Assembly: GCF_014203225.1 (NCBI RefSeq)
Contig: NZ_JACHIO010000002.1
Location: forward strand, 62,001 to 126,000
Source: Granulicella mallensis
GTDB lineage: Bacteria > Acidobacteriota > Terriglobia > Terriglobales > Acidobacteriaceae
Length of the DNA: 64,000 bases
Reading direction: 5' to 3'
Shown: positions 9,882 through 19,471 of the stretch, in pieces
Layout of the letters: every line of letters starts with the position of its first letter
How positions within the stretch are numbered: the first letter of the stretch is position 1
Program-made: the position numbers and the translations under genes
The notes under the pieces: generated by a model
The model's input: the letters and a program-made list of their open reading frames with translations, nothing else
Database searches by the model: none
Told to the model about the DNA's origin: nothing

Positions 9882-10133
9882 GGCGCAAAGCGCAAACCGT
9901 GACGCTTTAGCGTCGCGGGACGGAGGGTAAGGGAGGCAATCGCCTTTAGGCCACGGAATCAAGGGCAGGCGAGAATTGGGCTTCAGCCCCGGGCATTTTG
10001 TTCGCAGCCGAAAGAAGGCCCGGGCCTAAAGGCCAATTCTTGCGGAGCTCCTATTCCGTAGCCTAAAGGCGATTGCCTCCCTTACCCTCCGTCTCCCTGA
10101 CGCTGAAGCGTCAGGGAATGCGCTTCGCGCTGT
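9882..10133. repeat. Long imperfect palindrome between GH92 gene and oxidoreductase
   Basis: Arms of roughly 115 bases can fold back on each other. The best part pairs 9919-9959 with 10053-10093, 41 bases with a single mismatch. Outer segments such as GACGCTTTAGCGTC and CTGACGCTGAAGCGTCAG are themselves small palindromes, as is GCCCGGGC inside. It lies in a 434-base gap and contains no gene. It resembles nested REP-like intergenic elements rather than a simple terminator. Confidence 0.8.
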
Positions 10134-10264
10134 GCTGGACAGGCTATCCTGCTTCGACGAATGAACGACTCACCACGCTATCGAGATGTTGTAGCGGAGC
10201 ATCTGTGCCTCCGCTACGGCGCTGCTCACTAACACCTTGAGGTACCGCATCTCCGGAATTACCT

Positions 10265-11386
10265 ATGCACAAATTTCTTCGTTCTATACTCGCTATTTTT
10301 TTCGCCCTGTCTCTCGGCTCTGCAACGATGCAGCCGCATGCCAATGCACAAACACCGGTTCCGATGCGTATCGCGCTCGTTGGCCTGGTTCATGGCCATA
10401 CTGCAGGCTTGCTGAAGTTTCTTCCGACTCATCCCGAGGTCACGTTAGTCGGCATTGCCGAGCCTGACGCGACCTTGCGCGAGAAGTACAAAGCTCTCTT
10501 CCATCTTCCGGACAATCTCTTCTATACCTCTGAAGCGGAGATGCTCGACCATACTCACCCTGAGGCAATCCTCGTCTACACTTCGCCGCTCGCTCATCGT
10601 GCAGCCGTCGAAATGGCTGCTCGCCATCATATTGCTTCCATGGTCGAGAAGCCCTTCAGCACCACGCTTGACGACGCTCTGGCCATGCAACGGGCCTCGC
10701 AGGAATACCATGTTCCCGTGCTGGTGAACTACGCCACCACCTGGTTTCCCTCGAACATCGAAGCAGCAAATATTCTTGCCAGCGGAAAGATCGGAGACCT
10801 GCGCAAGATCGTCGTTCACGACGGCCACCGCGGGCCCAAGGAGACCGGCGTCTCCCCGGAGTTCTTCCGCTGGCTCACTGATCCCGTTGAAAATGGAGCC
10901 GGCGCGCTCTTCGACTTCGGCTGCTATGGAGTCGATCTCTCTACATGGCTGATGCACGGAGAGATGCCACTTACAGTGACGGCCATTACATTGCACATCA
11001 AGCCGGAGATCTACCCCAAGGTAGACGACGACAGCACCATCCTGCTGACGTATCCGCACACCCAGGCGATCATTCAAGGCTCCTGGAACTAGCCGTACGA
11101 TCGCAAGGACATGGAAGTCTACGGGGCGACCGGCTATGTCGACACGCTGAAGCGCGACAAGGTTCGAGTGCGTCTCACGGGTGAAACCGACGAGACACTC
11201 AAACCTGCAACGCCTCTCTCCGCACCGCAGAATGATCCTTTGAACTATCTTGCTGCCGTGCTCCACGGTCAGATCCAGGATCAAAACGATCTCTCCGGAA
11301 CGGATACCAACGTCAAAGTCATGCGGATTCTTGAGGCTGCCCGGGAGTCTGCACGCACCGGACGCACAATTACAATGACTCCATAA
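10265..11386 (+). pseudogene. Exported Gfo/Idh/MocA oxidoreductase interrupted by an in-frame TAG
   Basis: The first part (10265-11092, 275 residues) and the continuation to 11386 are in the same frame and together make a normal-length 373-residue NAD(P)-dependent oxidoreductase. They are separated only by TAG at 11090-11092. The context GSWN-stop-PYDRKDMEVYG fits the family motif in which Trp stands at that place, so a single TGG to TAG change explains it. Residues 1-28 form a signal peptide (cleavage near ANAQ), as in the secreted members of this family. MRIALVGLVHGH is the Rossmann nucleotide-binding start and VEKPFS the conserved Lys-Pro motif. The truncated form lacks the end of the substrate domain. 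It may be a recent pseudogene, a sequencing error or a suppressed codon. It follows GH92, so a sugar substrate is likely. Confidence 0.85.
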
Positions 11387-11566
11387 ACGGCATCCATTGC
11401 AGGTCGGAGCTATCGCTCATCTTCAAACCAGAGGAAACTTTTACCGGGAGATCGCGTCTATCGAAGCAGTGATGTGTTCGGCATGTGCCTGCGCAGGGAG
11501 GTAACCAGATTGGGAGCTCTTTCTTGCACGATACTGTCTCATTCCTGGCACCGCAGGAAACACACC

Positions 11567-12295
11567 ATGCTGCTGGTTACCGCACTTGTCCTTTCGAGCT
11601 CCGCACTTCTGCGCGCCCAGAGTTCCGTGCCTCCGGCACCCACCGATACAACGCAACAGAATCTGCCTGACGTGGCAAGTGGTTCTACGAGTACGGATTC
11701 GGGAATGAAGCCAGGAGCCGATCTATCCGGCCAGACTTCACAATCCGGTTCCCATTCAGGGTCTCGATCGGGTGGATCAAACCTCTTTGGTTTGCCGCGA
11801 TCTTTCACGGAGACGACCTCTTCGGGGATCAAATTCCAGTTGGCTCTGCCCAGGCTGTCTTTCGCTGGAGTGGATCATGGGATGGGAGGCCAGGGATTTG
11901 GCTCTCTTCTCGACTCCGGAGGAATGAAGTCTACAGGGGGTAGCGACTTCTCCATGTTTCCCTCAGACGGTAGTTCCATGCGCTCGACTGGAGCAGCCTT
12001 TGGTGGAACTTCTGAAAACCCGTTCACCTCGGCATCCAGAAACAATCAAGCCTCAGCGGGAGGTGTAGGGGTGATCGTTCCTCTGAAGACTTCGATATTC
12101 GACGTCCATCTCTCCATGAAAGACATGCTGGGAAGCAGCTTTTCCCAAGGTACGGGCGGCTCTGGCGCTGGATCTTTTGGACTGGGTGGCGATAGCGGAG
12201 CTGGGAACTTTGGTGGGGCTGGTGGCCTACGCGCTCCTGGAGCAGGCGGAAGAGGATCATCCGGCGCAAAGATGTCGCTCCAACTTAAGTTTTAG
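11567..12295 (+). CDS. Secreted Gly/Ser-rich protein of unknown function
   Basis: The ATG at 11567 is preferred because AGGAAA precedes it by about 7 bases; an in-frame start at 11474 would add 31 residues. The N-terminus is a hydrophobic export signal ending LLRAQS. The mature protein is low in complexity: Ser/Gly/Thr-rich repeats, a central block (GIKFQLALPRLSFAG, FDVHLSMKDMLG) with some hydrophobic pattern, and a glycine-rich tail (GDSGAGNFGGAGGLRAPG). No enzyme motif is visible. It is likely a periplasmic or surface protein. It stands alone between the oxidoreductase pseudogene and a VanZ-like gene. I do not recognise a family. Confidence 0.6.
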   Translation: MLLVTALVLSSSALLRAQSSVPPAPTDTTQQNLPDVASGSTSTDSGMKPGADLSGQTSQSGSHSGSRSGGSNLFGLPRSFTETTSSGIKFQLALPRLSFAGVDHGMGGQGFGSLLDSGGMKSTGGSDFSMFPSDGSSMRSTGAAFGGTSENPFTSASRNNQASAGGVGVIVPLKTSIFDVHLSMKDMLGSSFSQGTGGSGAGSFGLGGDSGAGNFGGAGGLRAPGAGGRGSSGAKMSLQLKF

Positions 12296-12436
12296 AGGGA
12301 TGCCTTTTCCATAGAAGACAATGGAAGCTTCTTGTAGGATCGCAGCTTTGTCCCCATACCCTCTTCATGGTGGGTTCCTGTGACACTCTCTGATGATCTT
12401 TCTAAACTCGGAACCTAACAGGTATCCTTATAAGAG

Positions 12437-12823
12437 ATGGTTCAACGGAGTAAAAGAAAACTTGTCTTTGGCACGGCCCTTGCTGCGATGGTTGCTCTGA
12501 TCGCCTTCGTTTCATTCCTGCCGGTGGGAGACAAACACGTCTTGCACACCAGGGGAAGATTTCATCCGTTAGGGCACTTGCTGGCTTTCGCGGCAATTGG
12601 CTTCGCAGGAGCGATGACACCGAAGACTTTTCGGAATCGGCTTCTGTTTTTTCTTGGGCTGGTGCTTTTCGCCCTGGGGATAGAGCTAGGGGAACATCTG
12701 ATCTTCCAAATGCCGATGGAGTGGTCTGACGTCCTTCTGGATTGGCTGGGCGTATTCAGCGGGCTATTGCTGGCGTTTTTGTCCAGGCCGCACGCAGACT
12801 TCTCTAACCGGTTCGGAGAATGA
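12437..12823 (+). CDS. VanZ-like integral membrane protein
   Basis: A 128-residue protein with four predicted transmembrane helices (about 10-27, 42-60, 68-86, 96-115). The pattern HPLGHLLAFAAIGFAG after helix 1 and the conserved WSDVLLDWLGVFSGLLLAF near the end match the VanZ-like family, with the Asp pair and the following GxxxG-like helix. Family members other than VanZ of teicoplanin resistance mostly have no known function, so no resistance role is claimed. It is a single gene with a GTG-free ATG start and no neighbour in the same transcription unit. Confidence 0.8.
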   Translation: MVQRSKRKLVFGTALAAMVALIAFVSFLPVGDKHVLHTRGRFHPLGHLLAFAAIGFAGAMTPKTFRNRLLFFLGLVLFALGIELGEHLIFQMPMEWSDVLLDWLGVFSGLLLAFLSRPHADFSNRFGE

Positions 12824-13160
12824 TCCTGGGTGATAGCCGAGATGCTGGTACACGCGTTGTTCTTAATTGGCGGGAGAAGACTATGCTTGCGTCTCACAAT
12901 GTGAAACAAGTAACACTCGGATAGACTCAACAGAATCTCCTGCAATCCTGAAAATTACCTCAAACTTCTGCAGCCCTCAGCTCGTGGGACGTGCTTTTGC
13001 GAACCATGCTTTGAGCCTTCCGTTAGACCGCATGGTGAGACGGATCGGGATGGACCTTGCCTCGCTTCTCAACGCTCCTTGTACATCCTTATAGTGGCGC
13101 GCTAACGATTGAAGAAGCTGATTTGCGTGGATTCCGAACTCAAGAAGAGCAGGAGAGGGT
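12824..13160. other. Intergenic stretch upstream of the GH3 gene
   Basis: The 337 bases are somewhat AT-richer than the neighbours. I see no tRNA, clear hairpin or credible small gene. A purine-rich AGGAGAGG at 13151-13158 is the ribosome binding site of the next gene. The promoter of that gene must lie here but is not recognisable. Confidence 0.5.
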
Positions 13161-15680
13161 GTGTTATCTGTCATGCGGGCATCAGATTGTGCGAAATACG
13201 TAGTAGTTGTGTTGTGGGCTGCCGTGATGGTCTCCAATGTCGCAGCTCAAATCTCGAAGCAAAACTCGAAGAATGAGGAACAGCGCGTCGACACGTTGCT
13301 CGGTAAGCTCACGCTGGAAGAAAAGCTTCAGGTTTTAGGAGGAGATCGAAGCTTCTACATTCACGCGTTACCGTCCATCGGGATGCCCGCTATCAAGATG
13401 AGCGACGGACCCTATGGCGTGCGCACCTTTGGGTCAGCGACAGCCTACGCGGCTGGAGTCTCGCTGGCCGCAGCCTGGGATCCGCAGATGGCTCAAGCTG
13501 CCGGCCGCAGCCTGGCGCGAGATGCGAAGGCCAGAGGCGTGGGCATATTACTGGCGCCAGGAGTGAACATCTATCGATCGCCTTTGAATGGCCGGAACTT
13601 CGAGTATTTTGGCGAAGATCCTTATCTGACTTCGCGGATTGCTGTGGGCTTCATCCAGGGGCTTCAAAGCGAAGGTGTGGTTGCGACCGTGAAGCATTTT
13701 GCAGCGAACAACTCGGAATACGACAGGCACAATTTAAATGCCATCGTAGACGAGCGTACCCTCCGCGAGATCTACCTCCCAGCATTCGAAGCAAGTGTTC
13801 GTGAAGCGAAGGTTGGCGCAGTGATGGATAGCTACAACCTACTGAATGGGGAACGATTGACGCAAAGCGATCGAATGAACAATCAACTTCTGAAACAGGA
13901 TTGGAAGTTCGACGGCATCGTGATGTCCGACTGGGGAGCGACAGCATCCACTTTGCCATCGGCCAAAGGAGGGCTCGATCTGGAGATGCCTAACGGGCAC
14001 TACATGAATCCGGATAGCCTCAGGGCCGAGCTGGCGAAGGGCACGCTATCGATGGAAACGATCGACGACAAAGTCCGGCGAATACTTCGGATCGCTGTGC
14101 GGTTTGGTTTTATGGGTAAGCAACAGTGGGACCCAGGTCTCTCCGAGTTTGATAGCGGTGGCGACGAAGTGTCCTATCAAGCGGCGCTTGCGAGTATTAC
14201 GTTACTCAAGAACGATGGCGATGTGCTGCCGCTTTCGCCAGCAAACCTCAAGACGGTCGCAGTGATCGGTCCTGACGCCGACCCTCCGGCGATAGGGGGT
14301 GGCGGTAGCTCCCTGGTGACACCGCAACAGTACACGTCACTCATGCAGGCTTTGAAGCAAAAGCTGGGTAATAAGGTAAATATTCTCTATTCGCGTGGAG
14401 TCATACGCCCTACGGATATGTTTTCGCAGATGCACTTCGACGCTATGACGAAGAACATCTATGAAACGGAGACTTGTACCGGAAAACCCATTCGCTCTGC
14501 TCCAGCGACGCGTATAGCGGACTATCGGACCTCCATCTATTCGCTTGCGAATCTCCCCGTAGCCGAGGACCGACGTTGCGAGGAGTGGACCGGAACCTAC
14601 GAGGCGCCTGTGACCGGCAGTTATACGGTGCTCGCGGCCGCCGTGCTCCGGGATGTTTATGACGTGAACGTCGGCGAAAAAACTGTCCTTCACCAATCGA
14701 AGTCGGAAGACTAGAGTCCCAACTCTGCTGAGATATCTCTACACGCCGGAGATCGGGTGAAGATAAGAGTGCGATATCTGCCGGATGCGGAAGCGGATCG
14801 GTTGGGAGTGGCCATTGCGCCTACAAGCCATTTGATCGCACCAGAGGTTGACACCATCGCGCGCAATGCGGATGCAGTGATTGTGGCCGCAGGTTTCGGT
14901 CCGGAATCTGAGGGAGAGTCGCATGATCGTACGTTCACGCTACCGTATGGGCAGGCCGAGCTGATTCGTCGCATTGCCCGCGATAACCCACACACTATTG
15001 TGACGGTCGCGAGCGGCGGTGGCTACGAGACCGAAAGCTGGCTAGACCAGGTGCCGGCTCTTTTACAGGATTGGTACTTCGGCCAGGAGGGCGGACGCGC
15101 GCTGGCTGACATTCTTCTAGGCCATAGTCCTGAAGGTAAGCTGCCGATGACCTTTGAGCGCCGTCTCGAGGACAACCCTACGATGAAGAATTATTATCCT
15201 GACCCGTCCTTGAAACCAACGCCTAGTGTTCGCTATAGCGAAGGCTTGTTCGTTGGATATCGCTATTACACGAGCCGCCAGAAAGCGACTCTGTTTCCGT
15301 TCGGATACGGCCTGTCCTATACCTCCTTTCGACTCGATCATCTCAAGGTCAGTGGTAGCACGGAGGCAAAGAATCCTATGGTGTCGGTTGAATTCGACGT
15401 CACTAATATTGGTGATCGTGAAGGCACAGAGATTCCTCAGGTCTACGTAGGAGAAAACTCTCCTCCCGTCTCCCGCCCGCTCCGAGAGTTGAAGGGGTTT
15501 TCCAAGGTAAGGCTAAAGCCAGGTGAAACGAAACACGTCTCTCTCTCGCTAAGCGACCGGGCATTTGCCTACTTCGATATCAGTGGGCACACCTGGAAGA
15601 CGGATCAAGGGAAATACACCATCGAAGTGGGCACTTCTTCTGAACAGATTGTACTCAGAGCGCCAATCACCTTGAACTAA
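13161..15680 (+). pseudogene. GH3 beta-glucosidase interrupted by an in-frame TAG
   Basis: The frame runs from GTG 13161 to 15680 (about 839 codons), broken once by TAG at 14712-14714; both halves are in the same frame. Together they are a complete GH3 enzyme: signal peptide (to about VAAQ), barrel domain with KHFAANNSEYDRH, nucleophile Asp257 in VMSDWGA, a second alpha/beta domain, and a C-terminal fibronectin-III-like domain (VSVEFDVTNIGDREGTEIPQVYV). A PA14-like insertion (about 430-580) lies inside the second domain, and the stop falls in it, right after LHQSKSED. The first fragment keeps the nucleophile but loses the rest of the second domain, which normally gives the acid/base residue, so it is probably inactive. 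The lost codon could be CAG, GAG or TGG. The intact enzyme would cleave beta-glucosides in the periplasm. Confidence 0.85.
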
Positions 15681-15804
15681 GGAACGCTTCGACTTTGAAG
15701 TTTCAATGCACGGACTTAAGAATGCCTGCGCCATACCAATGGCTCACGCCTTAGAATCCGGCCTGGAGCTATACTCCACGCAAACAACAGATTCTAAAGG
15801 TTTA

Positions 15805-15892
15805 TGGCGGAGAGACAGGGATTCGAACCCTGGATACCTTGCGGTATACACGCTTTCCAAGCGTGCGCCTTCAGCCACTCGGCCATCTCTCC
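15805..15892 (-). tRNA. tRNA-Ser (anticodon GGA), CCA encoded
   Basis: Read on the minus strand it starts GGAGAGATGGCC and ends TCTCTCCGCCA, giving a 7-bp acceptor stem, discriminator G and encoded CCA. The anticodon loop CTTGGAAAG carries GGA. The long variable arm (ATACCGCAAGGTAT) is typical of a class II tRNA, and the T arm contains GGTTCGAATCC. It is a normal serine tRNA and not an amber suppressor. Confidence 0.97.
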
Positions 15893-15943
15893 GCAGTCGC
15901 ACCTGACTTATTGAATCTACCATACTTGCAGGTCTCACTTTTC

Positions 15944-17680
15944 CTAGGGAGCCTGGGCTGCGATCTCTTGTTTTACATTCGCGCCTGACTTGAGATCCAG
16001 CGGCACGCCGTGGAGCAGGTATCCGCGTAGCGTTGCCGGGTCGTTCCAGTTCACCTGCCAGCCGTGATCGATGGCGATGAGAATGTACTGGCCTGGAATG
16101 ATCTCCGGGAGTTGGTAGCTGCCATCCGTGTTGGTCTGATCGCGACGAACAGTCGTGATGCTCTCCGGCTCTCCAAAGGTCGCGGGAATAAGCAGGACCT
16201 CAGCCCCCACCGACGGCTTGCCCTGATAGCGGGCGAAGCCGGAGACCACGGACCGTCCGCTCGTCACATGCAAGGCGAGGGAAGCGTCTCCATGCACCGT
16301 GACGGTACGGCCGGCGACCTCGGCCCCCATTGCAGAGAGGCTTGCGAGGTACGTGTCCGGATTGCCGGCAAGGTGGACGCTATAACGACCGGGCAGAAGA
16401 TCGACGCCTAGTTCAGAACTCTGTCCACGCGGTTCAGAACTCTGTCCACGCGCCTGGAGATTTCCCCTTCGCCCTGCACGCCCGGGAGACGCAGCGCCGG
16501 AGGCGGGGAAGACGTTCTCCGGGTTGTTGACATCGATAAAGGTAATCTGTTCCGCGCCGATCACCGCAGTCCCATCGACCTTGAGAGAGACGTGAACGCC
16601 GACCGAGCCTGAACTCAGATCCATTGAACGGGGCGAATTGGCTGTGATCTGGATGAGCGTGCTATGCCCGCCGGAGTCGGGCCAGCTCACCTTGTACAGA
16701 CCAGGGGCCAGGCCTCCCGTATCGACCTGGCCCTGCGCGGTGGAGAGCGTGGAAGGCACTGATCCCAAAGCACCCCCCGCAGACGTAATCGGGGTAATCT
16801 GCGGAAAGCGAAGAGTAGGCTGTCCCTCAGACGAGGACGACGCGGCGGCGGCAAGCGTCGAAAGGTGAAGATGAATTCCCGGAATGGGCAGCAGGTGGAA
16901 GTCGGCCTCGCTCGATTCGCCGCCGTGCATTGTGATCGTTGCGGCAGAGGTTGAATCCGTCACGCCCGGAAACCATGTCGGCTGATAGATCACGTCCAGA
17001 GACGGGTCAGCGCTTGCGGATTGGTTACTGGAGGGTTGAACCGCCGCAGCATACCAGGGGTTAGCCTGTACTTCGACGCGATAGTCTCCAGGGGATAGGT
17101 TGGGCAATTCATAGTGACCGCGATCATCCGTAAGAGCCTGGCCCCGCACCGCGGGTGTTGGCTGCCCGTTGTCGTTGTCACGAGGTGCGACAGACTGAAG
17201 GGTGACACGTGCCTGGCGAACAGGCTCATTGGCTTCATCGAGTACGGTGCCGAAGATCGAAGAGTTGGGCGTCAAAGGGAAGAGCACGTCCAATGTAGGA
17301 TTCTCCGCGGTAAGCACAATCGCGGAGGAGAACCCCTCGTGTTCATCCAGGGCCTGAACGATGTATCCGCGAGCATGGGCGGTCAGCCTCCACGCGCCGG
17401 CGGAGGCAACAGGAACATCGAAGCGGCCACTCTCGTCGGTCTCGAAGCTGTCGGACGTTGGCCCCTGAGGAGCATTGGTGAGCGTCGCCGTCATGTGGCA
17501 GCGGGGAACGGGAGATTGCGTTACGCTGTTGACCACTGTTCCGGTGATGTGAAAGGTAGGAGCCTTGGATGTCTTGATGGCCTTCAGATCCTGAGACTGC
17601 GCCAGGCAGCTCCAGCAGCCTCCGAAGACAAAAGCCGTCAGAGTGAGAAGAAGGGAAGCCGTTGAGAAGAGGAGTCTCAT
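15944..17680 (-). CDS. Secreted protein with carboxypeptidase-regulatory-like domains (second of a pair)
   Basis: A 578-residue exported protein with a signal peptide (MRLLFSTASLLLTLTAFVFGG). It contains several beta-sandwich units of the carboxypeptidase-regulatory type: ITGTVVNSVTQSPVPR near 45, IFGTVLDEANEPVRQARVTL near 140 with ALTDDRGHYELPNLSPGDYRVEV, and a last one near 475-560 with SGFARYQGKPSVGAEVLL and DGSYQLPEIIPGQYILIAI. No catalytic domain is present. Such proteins are abundant in acidobacteria and are thought to act in surface structure or binding; that is family-level inference. Its start codon overlaps the stop of the upstream gene as ATGA (17677-17680), so the two are translationally coupled. 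A 21-bp tandem duplication lies within it. Confidence 0.85.
   Translation of the reverse strand: MRLLFSTASLLLTLTAFVFGGCWSCLAQSQDLKAIKTSKAPTFHITGTVVNSVTQSPVPRCHMTATLTNAPQGPTSDSFETDESGRFDVPVASAGAWRLTAHARGYIVQALDEHEGFSSAIVLTAENPTLDVLFPLTPNSSIFGTVLDEANEPVRQARVTLQSVAPRDNDNGQPTPAVRGQALTDDRGHYELPNLSPGDYRVEVQANPWYAAAVQPSSNQSASADPSLDVIYQPTWFPGVTDSTSAATITMHGGESSEADFHLLPIPGIHLHLSTLAAAASSSSEGQPTLRFPQITPITSAGGALGSVPSTLSTAQGQVDTGGLAPGLYKVSWPDSGGHSTLIQITANSPRSMDLSSGSVGVHVSLKVDGTAVIGAEQITFIDVNNPENVFPASGAASPGRAGRRGNLQARGQSSEPRGQSSELGVDLLPGRYSVHLAGNPDTYLASLSAMGAEVAGRTVTVHGDASLALHVTSGRSVVSGFARYQGKPSVGAEVLLIPATFGEPESITTVRRDQTNTDGSYQLPEIIPGQYILIAIDHGWQVNWNDPATLRGYLLHGVPLDLKSGANVKQEIAAQAP
16411..16452. repeat. Perfect 21-bp tandem duplication inside a coding gene
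   Basis: The units 16411-16431 and 16432-16452 are identical. On the coding (minus) strand they give the heptad RGQSSE plus P or L twice, in a linker region rich in Arg, Gly and Ser. The in-frame duplication suggests recent slippage and a flexible loop that tolerates length change. Confidence 0.9.
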
Positions 17681-19389
17681 GGGAAGAGGTCCTCGACAGG
17701 CACTTCGTCAAGATTAAGATTACTGGCGACACCGGTTCCGACCGTGATGTTCTGCATCCACGAGGTGAAAGGGGCGGCAAGGGTTGGATCGGTAAAGTCG
17801 ATCTGCCTGGGCTGTTCCAGTGCAAGCGCCCGATAGGAACCCGGCGGAATCCTCGAACTGCTAAAGCTTCCATCATCACGGCTACGCAGGCTGATCATGG
17901 AGGTCAGGCCGGGAGTGAGGCTGATCAGGTAGATCGAGCCGGCAGCAGCTTTGCCCCCGAGAGAGGTCGTTCCTTGCACCGATCCGGCCTGGTTGGAGAC
18001 TATGAGACGGATTGGAACACCGCCCCCTCCGGAAGTGGCAACGAGATTCTCCTGCAGCAGGTCGGAGCTGCCATACGTGGCGGATTTGACGTACCACTGG
18101 CCTGCACTCCTTGCGCGGAGACGATAGGTGCCGAAGGGAACTGTGAAAGCAGAAACCCCGTCACGACGGGTCATAAGAGTGGCATTTGCGTTCCCGCTAT
18201 CGAAATCCTGCTGCTGATTTTCCAGGAAAAGCCCTAGCTGATTCACGTTCGGAGGGGAGCTTGCGGAGTTATCGGAGGTAGATGCCGGATCGATCGTCAG
18301 CTCTATAGGGATTGTGGGCGCTGGCTGAAGATTGAGGGCCACTCCCGAAAGTCCCTGGCTCGAGACAGAAACGCTGGTTTCAGCCATCTCTACCACCCCT
18401 TGTTCTCCGCTTCGAGCCGTCAGAGTATAGGAGCCGTTGGGAAGATCGATACGCTGCACGCCGCTGCCAGCGTCTTTCCGGGGAGAGACGGAGATACGAG
18501 CGCCAATGCTGGACGTCACCATGATCGCGGGATCGGATCGAAGTACGGCCCCCTTGACCGTAACGTCGACGGGGTAAGTTCGGCTTAGCTGGGGATGCAG
18601 ATCGAAGTGCATCTCCTGACCGCTATGCAGGTGCACCGCTTGCAAGGTATTGCTTGAGGTTTGCTCTGGAACTACGAGAGGCAAAATAGCTTCTTCGCGA
18701 TCTGCATTCGGGGCAAGATAGCGTGTGACGAGCCGGTATTCGCCGGCTGAAAGCGGAAGCCGGGCATCGCCATGGGTGTCCGTCAAACCTCCTCCCACGG
18801 TGGCCCAACGGCGCGAACCATCGAAGAGGTAACGCTGGGAGGTCACAAAGATACCCTGCAAGGGATCGCCATCCGGCTCGGAGACATGCACGGTAATGAT
18901 GGCCTCCGGGTAGAGACGGAGTGTGAGCTGCCCGGAGAGCTTGCTCAGAATGACATTGGCAGGGCTGAACGAATCGGGGTTCATGGCGAAGCCTGGTTTC
19001 GTCACAAGAAGCACGCCATCCTGCGTCACCTGCTCAAACTGAAATCGGCCTTCGTAGTTGGTCAGCATGGAACGATCGGCGAGCCGCACGAGGGCGCGCG
19101 AGACAGGCTGCCCACTCACCGCGTTGATGACCTGACCGGAGACCGTCGTGGGACCAGCAGGCGCCTGACTGGATTGCGCCAGGGCTGGAACGCCCGATCC
19201 TAAAAAACAGACCAGGGATACCCACAGCCAGAGTGCAACGCGAAAGGCAGAAGCTTGCGGCCGGACAGAGAACAAGGACAAACCTCGCAGGGGCTGATAC
19301 AACTTGAGACGAATGAAACAGGGTAATGGAGTCAATCGGATATCAGATTCGCTACGTTTGCTTTCTTCGCCTGGCATTTTGAGTCTCAT
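17677..19389 (-). CDS. Secreted protein with carboxypeptidase-regulatory-like domain (first of a pair)
   Basis: A 570-residue protein. The given start leaves a long charged N-terminus before the hydrophobic signal (about 49-72, ending PALAQS), so a later start such as the Met at residue 5 is possible. The first domain is VSGQVINAVSGQPVSRALVRLAD with TNYEGRFQFEQV, a standard regulatory-like beta-sandwich. A second similar unit occurs near 160-215 (VHVSEPDGDPLQG, TDTHGDARLPLSAGEYRLV), and a last one near 480-545 (AGSVQGTTSLGGKAAAGSIYLI, DDGSFSSSRIPPGSYRAL). The layout is closely parallel to the downstream coupled gene, so the two are probably paralogues acting together at the cell surface or in the periplasm. 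It is divergent from the GT-C/TPR gene at 19472 across only 82 bases. Confidence 0.85.
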   Translation of the reverse strand: MRLKMPGEESKRSESDIRLTPLPCFIRLKLYQPLRGLSLFSVRPQASAFRVALWLWVSLVCFLGSGVPALAQSSQAPAGPTTVSGQVINAVSGQPVSRALVRLADRSMLTNYEGRFQFEQVTQDGVLLVTKPGFAMNPDSFSPANVILSKLSGQLTLRLYPEAIITVHVSEPDGDPLQGIFVTSQRYLFDGSRRWATVGGGLTDTHGDARLPLSAGEYRLVTRYLAPNADREEAILPLVVPEQTSSNTLQAVHLHSGQEMHFDLHPQLSRTYPVDVTVKGAVLRSDPAIMVTSSIGARISVSPRKDAGSGVQRIDLPNGSYTLTARSGEQGVVEMAETSVSVSSQGLSGVALNLQPAPTIPIELTIDPASTSDNSASSPPNVNQLGLFLENQQQDFDSGNANATLMTRRDGVSAFTVPFGTYRLRARSAGQWYVKSATYGSSDLLQENLVATSGGGGVPIRLIVSNQAGSVQGTTSLGGKAAAGSIYLISLTPGLTSMISLRSRDDGSFSSSRIPPGSYRALALEQPRQIDFTDPTLAAPFTSWMQNITVGTGVASNLNLDEVPVEDLFP

Positions 19390-19471
19390 AAGCGATTGGC
19401 TTCGCTCTTCCGGACGGCACTGGCGTTTGTAGAATGGGGCTGGACAAACTCCTTCATTCCAACAGGAAGTT

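Noticed and set aside
10265-15680. Genome-wide recoding of TAG as a sense codon
   Set aside because: TAG is the natural stop of many intact genes in the window (e.g. at 12295, 29485, 40723, 50020, 52983, 58385 and 62883), and the only tRNA seen is a normal tRNA-Ser. Local lesions are the simpler view.
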